A stretch of 55,959 nt of DNA from Parazoarcus communis SWub3 = DSM 12120. Lineage in GTDB: Bacteria; Pseudomonadota; Gammaproteobacteria; Burkholderiales; Rhodocyclaceae. Below are positions 1 to 7,991 of this stretch, in pieces (the first letter of the stretch is position 1; every line of letters starts with the position of its first letter). The position numbers were made by a program, and so were the translations under genes. Location: the NCBI RefSeq assembly GCF_003226565.1, contig NZ_QKOE01000023.1, positions 1 to 55,959 on the forward strand, given 5' to 3'. The notes beneath the pieces are model-generated. The model was not told where the DNA came from, did no database searches, and was given only the letters and a program-made list of their open reading frames with translations.

Positions 1-351
1 TCGTCGAGCGCGAGCGCATCGCCGCGGGCAAGCGTACCCGCGAGCGCCGCTACTACATCAGCTCCCTGCCGGCCGACGCCGCGCGCATCGCGCGCGCCGT
101 TCGCAGTCACTGGGAAGTAGAGAACCGGCTTCACTGGTGCCTGGACGTCCAGTTCAACGAAGACCAATCCACCGTCCGTACCGGCTTCGCTGCCAACAAC
201 TTCGCCATCGTCCGCCACATCGTGATGAACCTCCTCCGATTGAACACATCACGCAAGGGCAGCATAAAGACCAAGCGCATGCTGGCCGCTACGTCGGACA
301 AATTTCGCGCAGAACTGCTCGGGGTGATGACATGAAGGTGCGATTGCCCTG
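1..351 (+). mobile_element. Right end of an ISAs1-family insertion sequence
   Basis: The window opens inside a transposase gene whose C-terminus is of ISAs1 type. The transposase stop is at 333-335. The next bases, 331-351, read towards a CCCTG end; on the other strand this is CAGGGCAATCGCACC, which looks like a terminal inverted repeat of this family. The boundary at about 351 is an inference: the left end and the target duplication lie outside the window. The element abuts a gene whose 5' end appears to be missing, so it probably inserted into that gene. Confidence 0.65.
3..335 (+). CDS. ISAs1-family transposase, C-terminal part
   Basis: This is the last 110 residues of a DDE transposase; the 5' part lies left of the window. 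The segment containing SHWEVENRLHWCLDVQF followed by NNFAIVRHIVMNLLR is the characteristic C-terminal region of ISAs1-family transposases, including the final glutamate of the DDE triad in HWEVEN. The frame is open from base 3 to the TGA at 333-335. The enzyme would move its own IS. Whether the copy is intact cannot be judged from this fragment. Confidence 0.85.
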   Translation, partial: VERERIAAGKRTRERRYYISSLPADAARIARAVRSHWEVENRLHWCLDVQFNEDQSTVRTGFAANNFAIVRHIVMNLLRLNTSRKGSIKTKRMLAATSDKFRAELLGVMT

Positions 352-354
352 GAG

Positions 355-3300
355 GTGTTCCCGGCGAAGATGTCCGTGACAAAAGCCGCCGAGCTTATTG
401 GCGTCGGACGTCCGGCACTTTCCAATCTACTTAACGGGAAAGCGTCGCTCACTGCCGATATGGCAACTCGCATCGAGAAGGCATTCGGATTCCCCAGGAA
501 AGATCTGCTCGAAATGCAGGCTCAGTACGACGCCTTCAAGGCTAAACAGAAGAGCGTCCCGACAAACGCGAAAGCGTATGTCCCCCCGTTCCTGGCAATC
601 AAAGCCAACGACATAGAGAGTTGGGCTTCGCACAACATCGTCGCTCGCAGCAGGTTCTCGGTATTCCTGAGAACCTTGGTCCATTCGACAGGGAGCGGAC
701 TCACGGAAGTCGACTTCCCGGGTAACGACGACTCCCAGCGTGCCGGCTGGGACGGTCGAATCGTGGCGAACGAGGGAACTGCTTGGGTGCCCGCTGGCCA
801 CTCGGGTTGGGAGTTTGGCACCAACGAGGATCCTAAGACGAAGGCGGACAAAGATTACAAGAAAAGCGTAGCTGCAACTGATGCAAATGACAGGGCATTG
901 ATGGAATTCGTTTTCGTCACTCCTCGCAGATGGGCTGGCAAGAACGCTTGGGTTACTGAAAAGAAGAAAGAAGGTTCCTGGAGAGGCGTCCGGGCCTATG
1001 ACTCCAGCGACCTTGAGCAGTGGGTGGAACAGTCTCTGCCCGGCCAAGCATGGTTTGCAAACGAGACGGGATCCCCGACGCAGAGCGTCCGCTCGCTCGA
1101 CAGGTGCTGGACAGACTGGGCGAACGTGACGACTCCACCGCTGCCCGGCTCGCTGTTTAGTTCGGCCATCGAGGGCGCGAAGCGCAAGCTCGCTTCCCGC
1201 CTAGCGAAAGGGCCAAAAGGTCCAATTGTGGTCGCAGCGGACTCCACCGACGAAGCGCTGGCCTTTGTTGCCCAGTGCTTTGGCCCCGAAGGAAGTGCCG
1301 AACTGGAACCTTATCGGTACCAGATCCTGGTTTTCGATAAAGCTGGTGTCTTACCAAAACTTGCAGGCGGGACGAGGCCGTTCATTCCAGTAGTGCACTC
1401 GCGCGAAGTCGAACTTGAACTCGCGCCGTACGCTGAACAATTGCACTCCATCGTGGTGTACCCAAGGAACTCCGTCAACGCAGAGCCGGATATCGTTCTC
1501 GAACCCGTCAGTTTCGAAACATTCGATTCCGCGCTTAAAGGCATCGGCAAGAACCGGGACGAGATCAAGAGCCTAGCAAACGAGTCGGGACGCTCACTGA
1601 CCGTTCTGCGCCGCCGGCTCGCGACCGTCGAGGCAGTACGAATGCCACTTTGGGCAACACAGCAACACGCCCCGGAATACCTAATCGCCTTCATGCTGGT
1701 AGGCGCGTGGCACGCACTTAACGAAACCGACAAGGCAGGACTGTCCCTGCTAGCAGGCGACCGCGCGTACGAGGCACTGGAAAAGGACTGCCAACGCCTT
1801 ATCCAACTGAACGACTCACCGCTCTGGTCCATCGGGACATATCGCGGTGTCGTCTCGAAGATCGACCTACTCTACGCCATTGCTCGCTACGTGACCCGCG
1901 ATGACCTGAAGCGGTATTTCGACGTCGCTCGGATGGTGCTGGGCGAGGACGACCCGTCTCTTGATCTCGCCGAAGATCAGCGATGGGCCGCGTCCATTCA
2001 CGGAAAGACTCGGGAATTTTCTCCAGCGTTCCGTCAGGGCATTTCGGAAACGCTCGTACTCCTAGCCGTTCACGGCGTGGGCCTTTTCAAGGCACGCTTG
2101 GGGATAGACACGAAGGTCGAGGCGGCCCTGGTAGTGCGCGACCTGCTTAGTGATCCCCTCACCACGCGCACCCTTGAAGCCAACGATCGCGACCTGCCCC
2201 TCTACGCTGAAGCGGCGCCGACCGAATTTCTCTCGATCATCGAGCGCGACCTGAAGACGAGCAGTCCGGCAGTTTTCGGCCTCCTTCGTCCCGCTGGGTC
2301 CGGCATATTCGGCAGTCCCAGCCGCACTGGACTGCTCTGGGCGTTGGAAGGGCTCGCATGGAATCCGGAGACGCTTCCTCGTACGGTGATGATTCTCGCA
2401 CGTCTCGCGCAGATAGAGATCAACGACAACTGGGTCAACAAACCGGCGCATTCGCTGGCAGCGATATTCCGATCATGGATGCCCCAGACAGCAGCCAATA
2501 ATGACGAGCGCCTGGCACTGGTAAAAGTCCTGTTCAACAGGTTCCCGGATGTCGCCTGGACGCTTTGCGTCGCGCAATTCGGCAACCACCATCAAGTCGG
2601 GGACTACAGCCACAAGCCGACTTGGCGCCCGGACGGATACGGCCACGGTGAGCCGTTTCCGACGTGGGGGCCGATATTAGAGTTCGCGGGCAGAATGATA
2701 GAGCTAGCCTTATCCCAGCCACGCTACTCGGTGTCGATGCTGTCCGACCTAATCGACCGCCTCCACGACCTGGCGGATGCTGATCAGGATCGCGTATGGG
2801 CGCTAGTCGAGGCATGGGCGAAGACCGCAAGCGACAGCGACAAGATTGCGTTACGCGAGAAAATTCGAGTCTCGACGTTGTCCCGTCGCGCAACTCTGCG
2901 CGCGAGAAAAAGCAGCAAGCAATCCCGTGTAGCGGCCGCTGCAAAGCACATCCATGCCGCGCTTGAACCGAGCAATCTCCTCGACAAGCACGCGTGGCTT
3001 TTCAAGGGCACCTGGATCGAAGAGTCTGCCGACGAGCTCGAAGATCTAGAGAATATTGACTATGAAGAGCGCGAGGCGCGGATCCGGAAGCAGCGGGCCG
3101 ATGCGCTGAAAGAAATCCACGGGCAGTACGGCATCACCGGCTTGCTCGATACGGCAATCCGTAGCGGAGCATCGGGAATCATCGGCGCCCTTGTGGCTGA
3201 ACGAGTGCTGGGCGACGAAGAGTTGCTCGCCCTCGTGACCCAAGCCTTCCAGAAAAGGAGCGAGAGTGAGTCTGCGGCCCGAGCATCGGAATGGCTGATC

Positions 3301-4425
3301 CAAGGCGCTTTAGGCGTGATGCCCAACGACCAAAAACGCGAAGCATTCTTAAGCTCTGCCATTACCGCGATTGGTCCCGACAACGCGGCCCGCTTCCTGG
3401 CGCTCGCGCCCTTCGGCGAAGGCACTTGGTCGCTGGTCTCCTCATATGGAGAGGAGGTTGAAACGCGGTACTGGAAGGAGGTCGTTCCCGGCTGGATGCG
3501 GGACTCCACAGCGGAGATCGCCAAGGCGGTCGACATGCTCATGAAGGCCCGGCGACCACGCGCAGCATTTGCACTCGCCAAGTATCACCCCGAGAAGCTG
3601 CCTGTCCGCACGCTCTTCCAACTTCTCACGGTCATGGCACAGGAAGGCGACGACAAGGCGGGCGAATACCTGCTTGAACACTACCACGTCGAACGGGCCT
3701 TCGAATGCATCAACAAGACTTCCGAACTGTCACTCGAACAGAAGGCCGGCCTTGAATTCGCGTACCTAGACGTGCTTGACCGCGGATGGGACCGGCGTGC
3801 CAAGTCCGCAATTCCGAACCTCGAGCGCTACATCGAGGACCACCCTGAAGTACTGGTCCAAGCCATCGTATGGACGTACAAACGCAGTGACCGAGCGGAG
3901 GACCCTCCAGAATTCAGAGTTGAAGCAGAAAAGGCCAAATCAATGGCTGAACGGGGATACAAGCTCATCCAGGCAATGAAAAGAATCCCTGGAAGCGACG
4001 AACAAGGGAGCATTGATGCCGAGCGCCTGGCAAAGTGGACCGAAACTGTGCGCAAGTCCTGCGCGGAACTGTCGCGCATCGGAATCGCTGATGTCGTAAT
4101 TGGAGAACTGCTTGCCTCGGCACAGATCGGCAAGGACGGCGCCTGGCCTTGTGAAGCGGTGAGAACCGTGATGGAAGAAATCCAGTCCGAGGATATGATG
4201 CGCGGAGCACATACCGGCGTGTACAACTCGCGAGGGGTTCATACGCGAGGTCCCGGCAGGGACCAGGAACGTCAACTGGCCGACAAATACAGAAAGTGGG
4301 CCCAGCAGCTCCGGATGTCATCGCCGTACGTGGCTTCCGAACTGCTTATGAGGCTGACAGATACCTATGAGCGGGAAGCTGCTCGGGAGGATACTGAAGC
4401 GAGAATCAACCAGAGATTACGCTAG
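355..4425 (+). CDS. HigA-like HTH fused to a large nuclease-like/STAND-like protein, 5' end truncated by an IS
   Basis: A protein of up to 1356 aa. Residues about 1-50 resemble the C-terminal two thirds of a HigA/Xre antitoxin helix-turn-helix (SVTKAAELIGVGRPALSNLL, then LTADMATRIEKAFGF). Residues about 70-240 look like a degenerate restriction-nuclease-type domain (GWDG, SGWEFG, FVFVTPRRW). Residues about 270-430 resemble an AAA/STAND module without a recognisable Walker A lysine; a long helical-repeat-like region follows. HigA proteins normally have about 20-30 more N-terminal residues including a HPGE motif. The frame stays open upstream through the IS end to a TGA at 328-330, so the original start was probably lost to the insertion. 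GTG 355 or ATG 370 could serve as a new start. Base composition is less GC-rich than its neighbours. Role inferred: defence or selfish-element immunity. The family is not named with confidence. Confidence 0.7.
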   Translation: MFPAKMSVTKAAELIGVGRPALSNLLNGKASLTADMATRIEKAFGFPRKDLLEMQAQYDAFKAKQKSVPTNAKAYVPPFLAIKANDIESWASHNIVARSRFSVFLRTLVHSTGSGLTEVDFPGNDDSQRAGWDGRIVANEGTAWVPAGHSGWEFGTNEDPKTKADKDYKKSVAATDANDRALMEFVFVTPRRWAGKNAWVTEKKKEGSWRGVRAYDSSDLEQWVEQSLPGQAWFANETGSPTQSVRSLDRCWTDWANVTTPPLPGSLFSSAIEGAKRKLASRLAKGPKGPIVVAADSTDEALAFVAQCFGPEGSAELEPYRYQILVFDKAGVLPKLAGGTRPFIPVVHSREVELELAPYAEQLHSIVVYPRNSVNAEPDIVLEPVSFETFDSALKGIGKNRDEIKSLANESGRSLTVLRRRLATVEAVRMPLWATQQHAPEYLIAFMLVGAWHALNETDKAGLSLLAGDRAYEALEKDCQRLIQLNDSPLWSIGTYRGVVSKIDLLYAIARYVTRDDLKRYFDVARMVLGEDDPSLDLAEDQRWAASIHGKTREFSPAFRQGISETLVLLAVHGVGLFKARLGIDTKVEAALVVRDLLSDPLTTRTLEANDRDLPLYAEAAPTEFLSIIERDLKTSSPAVFGLLRPAGSGIFGSPSRTGLLWALEGLAWNPETLPRTVMILARLAQIEINDNWVNKPAHSLAAIFRSWMPQTAANNDERLALVKVLFNRFPDVAWTLCVAQFGNHHQVGDYSHKPTWRPDGYGHGEPFPTWGPILEFAGRMIELALSQPRYSVSMLSDLIDRLHDLADADQDRVWALVEAWAKTASDSDKIALREKIRVSTLSRRATLRARKSSKQSRVAAAAKHIHAALEPSNLLDKHAWLFKGTWIEESADELEDLENIDYEEREARIRKQRADALKEIHGQYGITGLLDTAIRSGASGIIGALVAERVLGDEELLALVTQAFQKRSESESAARASEWLIQGALGVMPNDQKREAFLSSAITAIGPDNAARFLALAPFGEGTWSLVSSYGEEVETRYWKEVVPGWMRDSTAEIAKAVDMLMKARRPRAAFALAKYHPEKLPVRTLFQLLTVMAQEGDDKAGEYLLEHYHVERAFECINKTSELSLEQKAGLEFAYLDVLDRGWDRRAKSAIPNLERYIEDHPEVLVQAIVWTYKRSDRAEDPPEFRVEAEKAKSMAERGYKLIQAMKRIPGSDEQGSIDAERLAKWTETVRKSCAELSRIGIADVVIGELLASAQIGKDGAWPCEAVRTVMEEIQSEDMMRGAHTGVYNSRGVHTRGPGRDQERQLADKYRKWAQQLRMSSPYVASELLMRLTDTYEREAAREDTEARINQRLR

Positions 4426-4892
4426 CTGACTGCAGGGTGCGGGTTGAGCGCCACGAAGGAGGGATCGCCTGACCGAAACCCGCAAGAGTTCATGATCAAA
4501 ACCAGCACGATGCACTCGATGAGTTCAATGCGGACCGGCGCGGTAGGCCAACGCGACCGCTATCCACACCCTGTTGTTACACGGGTTCGAGCTGCAGCTT
4601 CGGAGAGGCCCTGTCCGCGCCCCTTGCGCTTGGACGGCTGCTCCACTTAAATACCCTCCAATGGAGCACGAGAGACTGATCCGGCGGCTTTGGGTCGGGT
4701 CCGGCAGTAGCACGAAGTGACCAGCGGTCATTGACCTGCCTCGGCGGCTGAACGGCCGTTGACCGCCGCATTGCCGCCTGAGCTTCGTCACATACCCAAC
4801 AGCAGCAGTGGCCGATTTCCCGCCATCACTCCAAAATCACCACACCCCCAGTCGTCCTCGTCACCACAAAGCCCACCACTGACAGCCCTCCA
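4426..4892. other. Spacer of about 470 bp without a convincing gene
   Basis: Short open frames exist on both strands but none has a family signature, a good ribosome site or sensible composition. The sequence around 4660-4780 has the look of decayed mobile or intergenic DNA, with a small GC-rich dyad at about 4744-4760 (CGGCTGAACGGCCGTTG). No terminator with a T-run was found after the large gene upstream. Confidence 0.5.
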
Positions 4893-5855
4893 TCACGCCC
4901 GCACAGCCCCACGCATCTGCAGCTTACCCTTGCACCTCGGGTAATCCGGGCATCCCCAGAAAGGCCCGCGCTTGCTGCTGCGTGCGTTCATTTTCATGCC
5001 GCAGCTTGGACAGGTTGGGGTTGTCCAGTCGCCTTCGGTGGCAAACGCCAGCAGGCGTTTGCTTGCTTCCGTCGGCAGGCGTTGCAGCATGGCGAGGAAC
5101 AGTTTGCCGTCGAGCAGGGTGATGCGGTTCTCGGTGGCGAAGGCGCGGGCGTCGACGGTGTAGCCATTGGGGGCCATGAAGAAGGCCTTTTCCACTTTCT
5201 GATGGGCCATCACGCCGCGCAGTTCGCGCACTTCCTTGACGCCAACCGGCTTGTTCCAGGCCTTGCACTGCACGATGGAGGTGGCACGGTTGGGGTCGGC
5301 TTGGTCCTGGAACAGGTGGATGTCGATGCCCCCGTCCGCGCCCAGCGGCGTGGTTTCGGCGCGGATACCTTTTTCGCGGTAGAAGGCGCAACACAGGTCC
5401 TCGAAGCGCTTCCACTCGATGCGGTCCAGCACGTCCAGCGACCAGTCTTCAGGTGGTGGGATTGCGGGGGCCTTTGGGGGCATGGGCGGTGCGGGGGCGA
5501 ATACCGTCATCGCGGCGGCAGCCTCGCTGCGACTGTCGCCCGGGGCGGGATGACGGTCACTTGGGCGATTGCGCCCTGCCCCGCGTCTTGACGAACCCGC
5601 CACCGACGCAGCGAAACCGGACTTGAGGTAGCGCATGAAGGCGATGGCAGCAAAGATCAGCGCAAACAACCAGGCAAGCGGCGTAAACACACCGGCCAGC
5701 GGACGAAGCATCGCACTGCTGCCCAGAAATACCGGAACCAGCACGATGCCAACAAAGAGACTGCCTGCCGCCAGTGCCGCGGACACCCGCCAGTCCGAAC
5801 GCAACGCGATGGCAATGAGACCGTTATCGCGTTTTCTGTTATACCGCCGAGCCAT
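4893..5855 (-). CDS. Membrane-anchored Mrr-type restriction endonuclease with C4 zinc finger
   Basis: A 320-aa protein from ATG 5855, chosen because GGGAG lies about 11 nt upstream; GTG 5867 is an alternative that lies too close to this site. Two hydrophobic segments (about 25-45 and 55-75) are followed by a Pro/Ala-rich linker. A Mrr_cat domain spans about 140-260, with the PD-(D/E)xK signature GADGGIDIHL (D178) and QCK (Q196, K198). A topoisomerase-type zinc finger ends the protein (C282, C285, C302, C308). Mrr-type enzymes cut modified or foreign DNA. The membrane anchor plus zinc finger is a known but less common arrangement. It sits next to the IS/STAND region, so a defence role fits. 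The catalytic motif is intact. Confidence 0.88.
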   Translation of the reverse strand: MARRYNRKRDNGLIAIALRSDWRVSAALAAGSLFVGIVLVPVFLGSSAMLRPLAGVFTPLAWLFALIFAAIAFMRYLKSGFAASVAGSSRRGAGRNRPSDRHPAPGDSRSEAAAAMTVFAPAPPMPPKAPAIPPPEDWSLDVLDRIEWKRFEDLCCAFYREKGIRAETTPLGADGGIDIHLFQDQADPNRATSIVQCKAWNKPVGVKEVRELRGVMAHQKVEKAFFMAPNGYTVDARAFATENRITLLDGKLFLAMLQRLPTEASKRLLAFATEGDWTTPTCPSCGMKMNARSSKRGPFWGCPDYPRCKGKLQMRGAVRA

Positions 5856-6057
5856 GCCTGTGATCACTCCCGGGAACGTCGCCGGGATGAACCATTCATC
5901 CTTTCGACATGCCTATCGATTTTTCCGGGATGAATGATACATATATCCAGAGTGATACGTCGGGCAGAAAGTCACGCACATCACGTCTCCTCGGCACGAT
6001 TTCAGGGCAAATCTGCGGGATGGTGTTTCGGTTGTGATCGCTTCCAGCATCCACTGA

Positions 6058-7110
6058 TCAACGGATACCGTTCGCCAAGTCCCGTGTCAGCACCGACGCT
6101 GACACCTCGCGGCAGCCGCTTGCGTTCTGGCCTGACCAGAGTGGCGAATAGTCACCACGGCCCAGGCGCTCTGCTTTTGCGCGCAGCGGGGCGGATGCCG
6201 CCGCGGCCTGCGGAAACGCGGGTGCCGCCGGGTTCATCGGCCCGAACTTGCGCACCATCAGGTTGACGATGCCGCGCGCCGGACGCCCGGTAAACACGTT
6301 GGTCAGTGCGGTGTGACGCGCATCGGCGTGTTTGAGTGCGGCGCGGTGAACTGCGCTGGTGGTCGCCTCCGTACATAGCAAGTAGGCGGTACCCAGTTGC
6401 ACCCCGGCCGCTCCCAGCCCAAGCGCGGCTCGTACGCCTGCCGCGTCGGCAATGCCACCCGCCGCAATCACCGGTACCTTTACCGCCTGTACGATCTGCG
6501 GCAACAGGGCGAAGCTGCCAAGCTGCGTGGTGATGTCGTCGGTCAGGAACATGCCACGGTGCCCGCCCGCCTCGACCCCTTGCGCGATGATGGCATCCAC
6601 GCCCCGGGCTTCCAGCCACAAGGCCTCTTCAACCGTGGTGGCCGAAGACAACACCCGGGCGCCAGTGCGACGGACCTGATCCAGCAAGGCTGCAGACGGC
6701 AGGCCAAAGTGAAAGCTGACGACGGCTGGCCGGCATTCGGAGACCAGATCGGCCATCTGCTGGTTGAAGGGCATGCGCACCGGGCCAGGCGGTACCGAAG
6801 CGGGGTCGATGTCGAACTCGGCGTAGTCTTGCGCAAACGCGCTTTGCCAGGCCTGGTTGCGGGCGGCGTCGGCAACGGGGTCCGCGTGGCAGAAGAAATT
6901 GAGATTGAACGGCTTGTCGGTTCGCGCACGTATCGTGGCGACCTCTGCGCGGATGGCTTCGGGCGACAGCATGGCACACGGCAGCGAACCCAAGCCCCCG
7001 GCACGGGATACCGCAATGGTCAGCGCGCTGTCCTGCACACCCGCCATTGGCGCCTGGATGATGGGCAGTTCAATTCCAAAAAGTTGCTGTATCGAGCGGA
7101 TGTCTGACAT
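6058..7110 (-). CDS. Nitronate monooxygenase / NAD(P)H-dependent flavin oxidoreductase
   Basis: A 350-aa TIM-barrel FMN protein of the nitronate monooxygenase family. The N-terminal PIIQAPMAG motif, the GGHRG motif in the middle and the phosphate-binding segment PVIAAGGIADAAGVRAAL are all present. Family members oxidise alkyl nitronates or act as NADH:quinone reductases, so the exact substrate cannot be read from sequence. Length and motif order match class I enzymes. It is a single gene on the minus strand with no operon partner: about 200 bp separate its stop from the endonuclease start and about 260 bp separate its start from the next gene upstream. Confidence 0.9.
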   Translation of the reverse strand: MSDIRSIQQLFGIELPIIQAPMAGVQDSALTIAVSRAGGLGSLPCAMLSPEAIRAEVATIRARTDKPFNLNFFCHADPVADAARNQAWQSAFAQDYAEFDIDPASVPPGPVRMPFNQQMADLVSECRPAVVSFHFGLPSAALLDQVRRTGARVLSSATTVEEALWLEARGVDAIIAQGVEAGGHRGMFLTDDITTQLGSFALLPQIVQAVKVPVIAAGGIADAAGVRAALGLGAAGVQLGTAYLLCTEATTSAVHRAALKHADARHTALTNVFTGRPARGIVNLMVRKFGPMNPAAPAFPQAAAASAPLRAKAERLGRGDYSPLWSGQNASGCREVSASVLTRDLANGIR

Positions 7111-7270
7111 GCGATGCGTACTCCTGTATGACGCCGCCCCGATTGATGCAGGACTGGCGAGGCACAGGATTTATAACCGCACGGCGATCATCAGGCAAAC
7201 AATGCTGCCTTATTAGCCTGAGCGCCGAATGTCGTGTTGCCGTTTGATCCTGGTCTGTGCCCAGGCTGAC

Positions 7271-7379
7271 TGCCCTGCGACTGCGCTCAGGGCACGGGTT
7301 GCCAATCGGCAACCCAGGGGCGTCGGTGACTTGCCCCTGGTCGCAGTGATCAACCTGTCACGCAGTGATCAGCCCGTCA
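7271..7379. repeat. Cluster of hairpins and a 19-bp tandem direct repeat
   Basis: Three consecutive dyads lie at 7271-7294 (TGCCCT/AGGGCA), 7296-7315 (GGGTTGCC-aatc-GGCAACCC) and about 7314-7340 (CCAGGGGC/GCCCCTGG). They are followed by two head-to-tail 19-bp repeats, 7342-7360 and 7361-7379, both starting CGCAGTGATCA and differing at two positions. The second copy overlaps the 3' end of the small minus-strand gene. Possible terminator or attenuator between that gene and the monooxygenase; the function is not established. Confidence 0.55.
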
Positions 7380-7566
7380 TGCACTCCGGACAGGCGTTGG
7401 ATGCCGAATACCAGTGCCAGGCGGCCTCCCGGAGTGCAGCCGCTTCATTGTTGCGCACCCCGATGAACTGGAGCTTTTCCTTAGGTGGCAAGGACGGGCA
7501 GGAACCCCTGTGCACGCGATGCTCGTCCTTCTCGTTTCCCAGTCTTTCTACGTAGAACTCGTTCAT
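7369..7566 (-). CDS. Small conserved protein of unknown function (65 aa)
   Basis: It has the pattern HRVHRGSCPSLPPKEKLQFIG, then an alanine-rich helix and a final NACPECMTG. This resembles a widespread group of small bacterial proteins with a histidine/cysteine start, a conserved Leu-Pro segment and a C-terminal CxxC-like tail, possibly metal-binding; no function is known to me. The ATG at 7566 is preceded by AGGTGAG at good spacing, which supports translation. Single gene; a hairpin and repeat cluster lies directly downstream. Confidence 0.65.
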   Translation of the reverse strand: MNEFYVERLGNEKDEHRVHRGSCPSLPPKEKLQFIGVRNNEAAALREAAWHWYSASNACPECMTG

Positions 7567-7991
7567 GGCAGTCTCACCTGTCGGATAAAGGAATTTTATC
7601 TATTGAGGATACAACCACGACCTGCCAGCCACCCTGTCGCTTATCGCGCATTCAAACCACTTTTCATGCGCGATATCCGACATCAGAACCCGGATAAGCT
7701 CGCAAAACCGCAGTCAGATCGCTACAGCGCAAGATTCATTCCCATCGTACCCACAGCGTTGATGCGGACTATCCGACTGACTTTCTCCTGACTCACACCG
7801 CCTTGAACGAGAGCGGATTAAAGACAGCCATACCCAACGCATTGAAGTCCGTCACATTTCTGCTTGCCACAAACCAGCCCTTGCCCGCCCGCTTCAGTTT
7901 GCGCACACTGCCCCATGCCGTCGGCACGCCATCACTGACCTGCAACGTGCCGGTTTCAAACTATTCCAGCCCCTCACCCCCTCAACAGATC
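7567..7991. other. Divergent intergenic region with a 10-bp inverted repeat
   Basis: About 425 bp lie between the small minus-strand gene and the 5'-nucleotidase start chosen here. The frame of the nucleotidase is open back to 7803, but that stretch reads as non-secretory low-complexity sequence placed before a perfect signal peptide, so it is treated as untranslated. A perfect dyad TATCGCGCAT ... ATGCGCGATA lies at 7642-7651 and 7666-7675 with 14 nt between; it could be an operator. No promoter could be assigned with confidence. Confidence 0.5.

Noticed and set aside
4444-4944. Short frames in the spacer after the STAND-like gene
   Set aside because: No start context, no motifs and unusual composition; best read as decayed intergenic DNA.
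7803-7991. N-terminal extension of the 5'-nucleotidase frame
   Set aside because: It would place 63 unlikely residues before a perfect signal peptide; the ATG at 7992 explains secretion.
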